From Phoronis ovalis (Eukaryota > Phoronida > Phoronidae), in assembly GCA_028565635.1 (NCBI GenBank), contig JAOXYB010042492.1, positions 1 through 12,783 on the forward strand: a stretch of 12,783 nt of DNA, given 5' to 3'. How positions within the stretch are numbered: the first letter of the stretch is position 1; each line of letters starts with the position of its first letter. The position numbers were made by a program, and so were the translations under genes. The notes under the pieces were generated by a model that had not been told where the DNA came from, did not search any database, and saw only the letters and a list, made by a program, of their open reading frames with translations. Of this stretch, positions 9,501 through 12,783 are shown piece after piece.

Positions 9501-11319
9501 GCGTTGCTCCCACCAAGTTGTCGAATTATGTGCACTCACTACAATGAAAAAGTTGAAGACTGTCCTAGTTTTTTAAAGAACGACTACTCAATTTCTTGTA
9601 AAGATTCTCCCTATTTAATCCACAAAGTACTGTCAACTGTCATGGCAGTTATTGTAGCGGGGATTTTGCCAATTACATTATTAGTACTACTTATGAAAGT
9701 GAGGCCTACGAAGACTTCCGCTAATAACCATTCTGAAGATAGTAGCGATATTCTCACACGCTCTTCCGCCAGAAGAACGCTGTTATCAGGAGATGATACC
9801 AACAATTGTAGAAGGATTCATCATGAACTACTAGAAGCAGAACAAAACGCCGAAATAACACAAGATGAAGTTACTGAAGAAGAACATACCAGTGAGAATA
9901 ATGATTCGCACACATGTGCCCAATCAACTGAAGATGGGTTACTTAAATATGGATTATGATTTTTGTATGAGAATTATACAGAGAAATGTTGGTATTGGGA
10001 TATATTAGAAATTGTTCGTAAAATACTCCTGACATCAGTCATCTTGTTTTTTGGAACTGAAAGTAAAATGCAGATAGGATTTGCAATGGTGTCCTCCATT
10101 ATCTTTCTGCTGCTTCATGGATCTTTTCAACCAATGAAAAACAAGTTGGAATATTGGCTACAGGTAACATTTCCACGTATGTTTTGTAAATGCGGTTGTA
10201 CATCTTTTCTGTGACGCTGTTATAGCATCTTATAATTAGTGTCTTCAGCCTAAGAGTAATAGTTATCCGTTGCTCGCTAACACTCAGGAAAATAGCTTTG
10301 AACGGTTCAGCAACATGTTTTTGTCTTGTTAAAGGCGGTATTATAACGTATTTAAAAAATAATATAATATATTAATTTTTTTGGAATATGTTGTTCTTTA
10401 TAGACGTTGAGAATAAATATCTGATCTTGCACATTACTGTTTTCAGCCGGAATCAGTTGCTATATCAACTGAACGCAATTTATAAATGTTAAGCTGTACA
10501 CGTGAATTTGATATCACTCGCAATATATAATCAAATATTTTCATTTCCTTGTCACAAATTGAATGCTCCTTTCTTTCATTGAAATTGAAACTTATATAAT
10601 ATTTTTCTTAGGTCATTTCATTAGGAGCCATCGCAATTAATCTCAGCATTGGCGTACTTCTCTTGGTCCCAGAAGGCAACGTTGCCCCCGGAGTTGATAT
10701 TCCCCAAGATTCATTGGCTATCAACGTGTTGATGTATGTTGTAAACGGATGGATAATTGTGGTTGTTGTCGGTGAGTCACGGGTGTCATTGCACGGTTAC
10801 AAGTCACAAATTACATATGTTTATGTTCGTACTAAAAGGTGGAATTTTTAATGTTAATAAAATAGTCAAATATTAAGTCATGTAATTAAACATATTTTCA
10901 AGTGTAATCCTCTCAATTTATAAAACAACATAATTTATTTAGCCTCTACCATTGTAGTGTATCTAGTTCAAGGAAAACAATCGCACTTCGTTTTTGTCCA
11001 TCATGTAATTCTTCATCTTTCAGGTGCGTATTTATATTCGGTTGGAAAGAGTTGCGTTGCCTTATACAAACGTCCGCAATGTAATTGTGAATGCTGCATA
11101 GCCTTTATTCTACCAACGCAGCATTTCATTCACAGAATAGAACACTGTAGCCAGATATCTAACACGCACCTTTCAATTGATCTTGTTCAAAGACCGCCTT
11201 CGCATGGCCATCTCAAACCAAAACAGTCTATTTGCCCATGTTTCTGCGATCAGTCAGGTGTGGAAAGTGATGGTGATGACGATGAAAGAGAAATGTTAAT
11301 GCAAAACAGAATGATATAA
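442..11319 (+). CDS. Spliced gene, 5' partial: LRR / cysteine-rich / multi-pass membrane receptor-like protein
   Basis: This is the gene-level entry. The accepted exons are 442-513, 714-857, 1611-1682, 2372-2452, 5037-5108, 5528-5587, 5824-6041, 6999-7182, 8639-10163, 10612-10771 and 11024-11319. They total 2884 nt and read in one continuous phase, with 960 codons before TAA. Residues 1-168 are LRRs and their cap. About 169-418 is a cysteine-rich, N-glycosylation-rich ectodomain with GCC2/GCC3 (ephrin-receptor-like) character. About 419-870 is a multi-pass membrane domain, and 871-960 is a Cys-rich acidic tail. From memory, this order is typical of large uncharacterised surface-protein families in marine invertebrates. 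A role as a cell-surface receptor or adhesion protein is inference; no ligand can be named. No start codon or signal peptide is visible, so the N-terminus lies upstream. An in-frame TGA at 9957-9959 interrupts the reading, so the locus may be a pseudogene or truncated allele. Exon boundaries are read by eye. Confidence 0.8.
554..628 (+). CDS. Possible weak or degenerate LRR exon (75 nt)
   Basis: This segment lies between two good LRR exons. It has a good donor (GTAAGT at 629) and an open frame that would keep the phase-2 pattern (75 nt, 25 codons, no stop), ending in HCSLSY, close to the SCSLHSL end of the following exon. The acceptor side is poor: an AG at 552-553 after an A-rich stretch with no pyrimidine tract. 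In another frame its second half reads FPTSLLAFIY, which fits the LRR core as well or better, so a one-base deletion near 603 could have split an old repeat over two frames. I left it out of the main model; both inclusion and exclusion keep the downstream frame. Confidence 0.3.
714..857 (+). CDS. LRR exon B, two repeats (144 nt)
   Basis: The acceptor is TTCTTACTTACAG and the donor GTAAGTAG. The exon is exactly twice 72 nt and encodes two consecutive repeats: the first contains DISGNRLRQIPPNLF and the second HSNELEVIPKELFS followed by SCSLHSL. The midpoint between them falls where an intron sits in the other repeats, so this looks like two single-repeat exons fused by intron loss, or a pair that never gained one. 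It is phase 2 on both sides and continues from exon 442-513 and into exon 1611-1682 without a frame break. Confidence 0.88.
858..1610. other. Intron, 753 bp, no recognised gene
   Basis: Non-coding DNA between LRR exons, bounded by GTAAGT and TTTATTCCAG. A 63-codon open frame at 1205-1396 has no recognisable domain and no suitable splice sites. A short stretch around 1018-1075 reads EIYYEYTFSRAC, loosely like an LRR second half, but the repeat spacing is off by one residue and no good donor follows. Confidence 0.6.
1611..1682 (+). CDS. LRR exon C (72 nt)
   Basis: A single-repeat exon of exactly 72 nt with phase-2 junctions. The acceptor is TTTATTCCAG and the donor GTAAGTAC. The translation contains KNKIKTIEDNTF then CNLLRE, matching N-x-I-x-x-I-x-x-x-x-F ... 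C-x-x-L. Its charge is strongly basic in the first half (KNKIK). It joins by the split ATA or ATG codon to the next exon, depending on which copy of the duplicated exon is used. Confidence 0.85.
1774..2060 (+). repeat. Tandem duplication, copy 1 (intron flank plus exon)
   Basis: The segment from AGCAAAAGGACA through the donor after 2054 resembles 2080-2456 in order: the CAAGTCCTAA motif (1795, second copy at 2098), a TTTTACA...GT(A/G)...ATGTATTTA stretch, a GT-rich tract, TTCAACAAAATGCT (1931, second copy at 2324) and the exon core TTTTCCAACCAACTTACA. Spacing between matched points grows from 303 to 402 bp, so the second copy has gained about 100 bp in the intronic part. This is an exon-scale segmental duplication inside the gene. 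Confidence 0.8.
1970..2054 (+). pseudogene. Out-of-phase duplicate LRR exon (85 nt)
   Basis: Paralogous to the exon at 2372-2452, with a good acceptor (ACAATATAG) and a strong donor (GTAAGTTG). It reads as an LRR at its start (FSNQLTFMSNGTFF), but it is 85 nt long against 81 nt in the other copy. The four-base difference in the second half breaks the phase-2 rule. If spliced in together with copy 2, or instead of it, the reading meets a stop codon inside exon 5037-5108. It is therefore most likely a dead exon that is skipped, or a poison exon whose inclusion would trigger transcript decay. Transcript data would separate these. Confidence 0.65.
2080..2456 (+). repeat. Tandem duplication, copy 2 (intron flank plus exon)
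   Basis: Second copy of the exon-plus-intron unit described for 1774-2060, starting at AGCAAAGACAGT and ending just after the donor at 2453. It is about 90 bp longer than copy 1, mostly in the intronic portion around 2180-2310. The exon portion keeps the coding phase, so this is the copy that can contribute to protein. Confidence 0.78.
2372..2452 (+). CDS. LRR exon D (81 nt, functional copy of the duplicated pair)
   Basis: The acceptor is TTGCATTATAG and the donor GTAATTTC, which is weaker than the others. It is phase 2 on both sides with 27 codons. It reads FSNQLTSISKDTFNH, a good LRR core, followed by a proline/glycine-rich segment (QPGNPGCHT) that makes it three residues longer than the standard repeat. 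It joins in phase to exon 1611-1682 upstream (when copy 1 is skipped) and to exon 5037-5108 downstream. Confidence 0.8.
2935..3835 (-). mobile_element. Decayed, internally deleted LINE (non-LTR retrotransposon) fragment
   Basis: On the minus strand several pieces read in order as a LINE ORF2. Near 3830-3690 is the reverse-transcriptase N-terminal motif (IFPTLWNQGILKRIHKS, then NYRGM and IGKLFT). Near 3640-3590 is LSENQSGFRSNYRT. At 3623-3324 is an open stretch with KLFNTMVKPIL. At 3300-3201 is the C-terminal motif AELGRYPVTIEF followed by NYWSRVVKLP. At 3006-2935 is LRTNKLFKAEIKPELY. Frames change between pieces, an in-frame TAA stands at 3321-3323, and the RT catalytic core between GFR and the KPIL region is missing. 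The element is dead and sits antisense in an intron. I do not assign the clade beyond a CR1/jockey/L2-like layout. Ends are approximate. Confidence 0.8.
4041..4264 (+). other. Unassigned coding-like relic in the large intron
   Basis: One plus-strand frame reads SYGLEIIRNASKHLLLEKI, continues as an Arg/Lys-rich stretch ending HLRDK, meets TAA at about 4168, then continues open for about 30 codons (YWISLLTAFVINF). It has no splice sites that would join it to the host gene and I recognise no family. It may be a fragment of another transposon. Chance is also possible, given only about 70 codons with a stop inside. Confidence 0.25.
5037..5108 (+). CDS. LRR exon E (72 nt)
   Basis: The acceptor is CTTCGTTTTTAG and the donor GTACGT. 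It is 72 nt with phase-2 junctions and reads IQNPLKSVQYDAF followed by NVLTTNGTG, a typical late repeat with an N-glycosylation sequon (NGT). An asparagine-proline at the N-P-L position is common in the last repeats before an LRR C-terminal cap. The donor site GG|GTACGT is acceptable though not the consensus. Confidence 0.82.
5109..5527. other. Intron, 419 bp, nothing else seen
   Basis: AT-rich intron between exons E and F, bounded by GTACGT and CCTTGTAG. A 65-codon minus-strand open frame at 5292-5489 has no recognisable domain. Confidence 0.65.
5528..5587 (+). CDS. LRR C-terminal cap exon F (60 nt)
   Basis: The acceptor is CTTGTAG and the donor GTAAGTTT. It is 60 nt, phase 2 on both sides. 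It reads YISCEDLTQLPKLKTHNSKM, shorter than a full repeat, with a cysteine. It connects the LRR block to the cysteine-rich ectodomain through the split ATT codon of exon 5824-6041. Its small size and the lack of a second LRR half make this a tentative exon by itself, but its phase fits perfectly and both splice sites are good. Confidence 0.7.
5753..5776 (+). repeat. Short tandem heptamer (GGTGGAT x3)
   Basis: Three perfect copies of GGTGGAT followed by GGT, located in the intron about 50 bp before the acceptor of exon 5824-6041. It is a minimal microsatellite-like array. Confidence 0.9.
5824..6041 (+). CDS. Cysteine-rich ectodomain exon G
   Basis: Starts after TATATGTTACAG in phase 2 and ends at AGAG|GTATTA in phase 1. 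It encodes a hydrophobic stretch (FTVIVPVYVSFGLAG), then a cysteine-rich part with ECKEVP, NVTCTACQPGFYSN and QRCKPVPR. The CxxCxPGFY pattern is characteristic of GCC2/GCC3 or ephrin-receptor-like modules. An N-glycosylation sequon (NVT) supports an extracellular location. Joining to exon 6999 gives CKPVPRGGFYQDK, a natural continuation of such a module, which decides this donor over reading through to the stop at 6176-6178. Confidence 0.85.
6042..6998. other. Intron, 957 bp, containing an inverted-repeat element
   Basis: Bounded by GTATTA and ACTGTTTCAG. Most of it is taken up by the putative MITE at 6262-6778. The first 135 bases stay open in the exon frame and end at TAG 6176-6178, so intron retention would truncate the protein. 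The part after 6779 shows no coding or repeat structure. Confidence 0.65.
6262..6778. mobile_element. MITE-like DNA transposon with 20-bp terminal inverted repeats
   Basis: CTATAGTATATCCCACTCTC at 6262-6281 is the exact reverse complement of 6759-6778, 517 bp end to end. If the terminal CTATAG is counted partly as flank, the ends can be read as GTATATCCCACTCTC framed by TA, which would fit a TA target-site duplication, though the palindromic CTATAG makes this ambiguous. The interior contains a 126-codon minus-strand open frame (6642-6262) that runs into the left repeat. It shows no transposase motif that I recognise, so the copy is probably non-autonomous. Confidence 0.65.
6999..7182 (+). CDS. 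Cysteine-rich ectodomain exon H
   Basis: The acceptor is TTACTGTTTCAG and the donor GTGACTTG. It enters in phase 1 and leaves in phase 2. It reads GGFYQDKIAQEKLEMCNPG, then DCKVCPSGTNTSKFAGYRAC, then CLEHFHRTDR. The two CxxC-PxGT units with an aromatic GGFYQD are the hallmark of GCC2/GCC3-type cysteine-rich repeats. The SCLEHFHRTDRFGEC junction with the next exon also reads as one continuous conserved segment. Two N-glycosylation sequons (NGT, NTS) are present. Confidence 0.9.
7183..8638. other. Intron, 1456 bp, with minisatellite; otherwise nothing recognised
   Basis: Between ectodomain exons H and I, bounded by GTGACTTG and CGTTTTAG. The proximal 400 bases contain the degenerate array at 7281-7582 and T-rich tracts. 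An 82-codon minus-strand open frame at 8041-8289 has no recognised domain, and the remainder is AT-rich and featureless. Confidence 0.6.
7281..7582 (+). repeat. Degenerate minisatellite, motif like AGCAGCGAGCATTG
   Basis: About five imperfect copies of (G)AGCAGCGAGCATTG occur at about 7281 (AGTAGCGAACATTG), 7386, 7417, 7450 and 7566, with partial copies such as GGCGAGCAT at 7470. Two of the middle copies are followed by CTGTTAAGT, giving a period of about 32-33 bp over 7384-7478. A T-rich stretch (7479-7555) separates the last copy from the rest. It is GC-richer than the surrounding intron. Confidence 0.65.
8639..10163 (+). CDS. Large exon I: end of ectodomain and most of the membrane domain, with in-frame TGA
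   Basis: The acceptor is ACGTTTTAG (phase 2 in) and the donor CAG|GTAACA (phase 0 out). The first part continues the cysteine-rich ectodomain (FGECFFCNQTG, LQPGFWWSW, CSVCTEGYYKW) with sequons NQT, NET, NAT and NVT. Hydrophobic helices follow near residues 419-443, 522-545, 568-592 and 627-653 of the spliced count. After a basic RRRFNREGR loop comes a conserved-looking ARFKICLGFYQV segment. Residues 654-740 are an acidic, Ser/Thr-rich cytoplasmic loop. At 9957-9959 TGA interrupts the frame, yet the same frame continues with FLYENYTEKCWYWDI, EIVRKILLTS and two more helices, a known conserved part of this family. Translation stopping here would remove the last quarter of the membrane domain. 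Confidence 0.9.
9957..9959 (+). other. In-frame TGA inside the membrane domain
   Basis: Codon 741 of the spliced reading. The codons before are TAT GGA TTA and those after TTT TTG TAT GAG. The conserved family segment FLYENY...CWYWD starts immediately after it, in the same frame, so sequence on both sides has evolved as one protein. A single change from CGA, AGA, GGA, TGG, TGC or TGT would create it. No canonical readthrough context (such as TGA CTA) and no obvious SECIS element were seen. The choice between a nonsense allele, a sequencing error and a pseudogene is open. Confidence 0.85.
10164..10611. other. Intron, 448 bp, nothing else seen
   Basis: Phase-0 intron, the only one in the gene that I place between whole codons. 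It is bounded by GTAACA and ATTTTTCTTAG. The sequence is AT-rich with no coding or repeat structure noticed. Confidence 0.75.
10612..10771 (+). CDS. Membrane-domain exon J
   Basis: The acceptor is TTTTTCTTAG and the donor G|GTGAGT. It enters in phase 0 and leaves in phase 1. It encodes the end of one helix (VISLGAIAINLSIGVLLLV, joined to WLQ of the previous exon), a loop with PEGNVAPGVDIPQDS, and the last helix (LAINVLMYVVNGWIIVVVV). These complete the C-terminal membrane segments of the multi-pass domain. The exon lies downstream of the TGA, and its open frame and good splice sites argue that the downstream part was coding until recently or still is. Confidence 0.88.
11024..11319 (+). CDS. 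Terminal exon K: cytoplasmic tail
   Basis: The acceptor is CTTCATCTTTCAG (phase 1 in); the stop is TAA at 11317-11319. It encodes the end of the last helix (GAYLYSVGK) and an approximately 90-residue tail with two cysteine clusters (QCNCECC and ICPCFC) and a late acidic run (DGDDDERE), finishing in NRMI. The Cys clusters next to a membrane helix could be acylation sites or a metal-binding patch; that is inference. The reading continues in phase from exon 10612-10771 and is open throughout. Confidence 0.87.
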
Positions 11320-12783
11320 AGTTTAATGATATGATTTTAGATATCATCAATTCAATACATGTATACTTCAGGTTTATATATACATATACTTGTAAACAAA
11401 GTATTTGCCAAAGTAGGCTACAGGAAAATTTCAAAGTGGTAACATATATATTTTCTCAAATAACCAAAAACAACTTCTATATGCATAGATACACCAAGCA
11501 GTATCGAAATAACATCTTGATAATTAACATATTAAGCTCAATAATTTTCAAGGAATTTTTCGACAGGAAAAAAATTATAAACATATACTAAATTTCATAT
11601 TAAGCAATGCGGCATGTATTATATCAATAATGGGTTACTTTGTCTCATTAACATGTAATAGATTGAACCATAAATTTCCACGTTTGCTTATTGCTACTTC
11701 TTTTAATTTCTTGGAAATGGCATCAGCTTTTTAGAATTCCAGATGCTTTGCCGTTTTTAAATAAGGTCAAATTTTAGAAGTTTAACACCAATCCAAAGTG
11801 GGAAGCGCAGTAAGTACATTTATTATATGTAACTAAATACTATAAATAAGATTAAGGTTATTAACTAGGTCACTATGACGTTTGAGTTTATTATTTCATA
11901 ATGTCACAAATAGTATTGCGTTTATCGACATGTACGCGCTAGGACCATTTACGACCTAATTGCGGCTACAAACATACATGTATGTAATAATGAATTATGC
12001 AATTTTAATAATTTTTTCTTATGGACATGTAGATGTTGATTATATTAATTCAGCAGGTATTGAAATTTAGGAAAGTGCAAATGATTTCGTTCATGTTAAC
12101 AGTAAAATTAAATCAACAGAAGAGTATTTGTTAGTTTGTATTGTCAACACAATATGAGCACAATCTTCTGAGTGAAAATCCTCTAGTGAGAGTTTGTCTT
12201 CTAAGTGTTTTGTTCAGTTAATTTTATCAATAAATTGATGTAATATTTACACAAAATATTACACCAAGAGAATTTTAATAAAAATGACAAAAAACATTAG
12301 CTATAGCTTTTGACTTTAAAAATGTGCAAGATATACGTTTATATTTGCATTAATTTTATGGAACGGATTTTCAATTAAACTGTATACTGTACTATATTCG
12401 TAATCATTGCTCTCGCACTCAGTATCACTGCTGATAACACGCATGACCATCACTGCACTTAACCTTTGCCCTACATTTTTTCGCAAATAATAAATAGCCT
12501 ATTGTTAAAACATTCACCTGTTCCACTGTACTATTTTTATATTCGTGTGTGAAGTGCGTAACGTTTATTTAGAGTTTAATGACATCTCCAAAGAAATGAT
12601 TGTCTAGTGGATCTGAAATTGTAATATTTACATTTTTAACAATTACAAGCACTATTTTGACAAGGAACAATGTTCAATCGCCTTTTGACTATTTCGCTTT
12701 AAAATGTATAACATTTCAGTTTCAAGTAAACTGATTTAAAAAAATGTTTAGCATATCATTTTACAATGTCATTTGTGCTGTTA
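11320..12783. other. 3' untranslated and downstream flank
   Basis: No further exon or gene is seen on either strand. A small hairpin (ATGATAT stem, 8-base loop) lies at 11326-11347 just after the stop codon. Short open frames here, such as the one at 11331-11591, have no recognised domain and an AT-driven composition. Several palindromic AT tracts occur. Confidence 0.6.
12229..12282 (+). terminator. Candidate polyadenylation signals (two AATAAA) flanking a hairpin
   Basis: AATAAA hexamers occur at 12229-12234 and 12277-12282, the first such hexamers downstream of the stop codon, about 910 bp after it. Between them 12240-12262 forms a perfect 9-bp stem (GTAATATTT with AAATATTAC) with a 5-base loop. 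A third AATAAA is at 12489-12494. Which of these is used cannot be told from the sequence, and a long 3' UTR is implied. Confidence 0.4.

Noticed and set aside
9955-9970. A tiny intron removing the TGA
   Set aside because: No GT-AG pair close to the TGA would remove it while keeping the frame and the conserved FLYENY segment, and any such intron would be far shorter than the others in the gene.
11326-11347. Post-stop hairpin as a SECIS-type element for UGA recoding
   Set aside because: It is a plain 7-bp stem with an 8-base loop and lacks the internal-loop non-canonical pairs and size of a SECIS element.
11331-11591. 86-codon open frame after the stop codon
   Set aside because: Composition follows the AT-rich 3' region, there is no domain, and the host gene stop at 11317-11319 is well supported.

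Overview
The window is AT-rich animal genomic DNA. Introns follow GT-AG and interrupt the coding sequence, exons are short and phase-matched, one intron carries a decayed LINE, and nothing resembles a bacterial operon. I read one plus-strand gene running through most of it (first recognised exon at 442, stop codon at 11317-11319), with its 5' end outside the window. The domain set (leucine-rich repeats, then a cysteine-rich GCC2/GCC3 or ephrin-receptor-like ectodomain, then a multi-pass membrane domain) matches, from memory, large uncharacterised receptor-like families of marine invertebrates, especially molluscs and other lophotrochozoans. The species cannot be fixed from the sequence.

Layout: 1-441 holds no recognised exon. 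From 442 to 5587 there are small leucine-rich-repeat (LRR) exons of 60, 72, 81 or 144 nt, all bounded by phase-2 introns, so each carries one repeat or a whole number of them. Within this part, 1774-2456 is a tandem duplication of one LRR exon with its intronic flank; the first exon copy is out of phase and the second is in phase. The 2.6 kb intron 2453-5036 contains an antisense, internally deleted non-LTR retrotransposon (about 2935-3835). Exons 5824-6041 and 6999-7182 encode the cysteine-rich ectodomain. The intron between them contains a 517-bp element with perfect 20-bp terminal inverted repeats (6262-6778). The intron 7183-8638 contains a degenerate minisatellite. The large exon 8639-10163 encodes the end of the ectodomain, the first membrane helices, an acidic cytoplasmic loop and further helices. 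Exons 10612-10771 and 11024-11319 finish the membrane domain and encode a cysteine-rich, acidic C-terminal tail. 11320-12783 is 3' untranslated or flanking DNA with AATAAA signals from 12229 on.

The eleven accepted exons total 2884 nt and keep a single phase from first to last, giving 960 codons plus TAA. One in-frame TGA (9957-9959, codon 741 of this count) lies between two parts of the membrane domain that both read as the same conserved family. If the TGA is real and not recoded, the product loses its last four membrane helices and tail; otherwise it is a sequencing error, an allele-specific nonsense change or a recoded codon. Together with an out-of-phase LRR exon copy and a weak LRR exon at 554-628, this raises the possibility that the locus is decaying or is a fast-evolving member of a multigene family.
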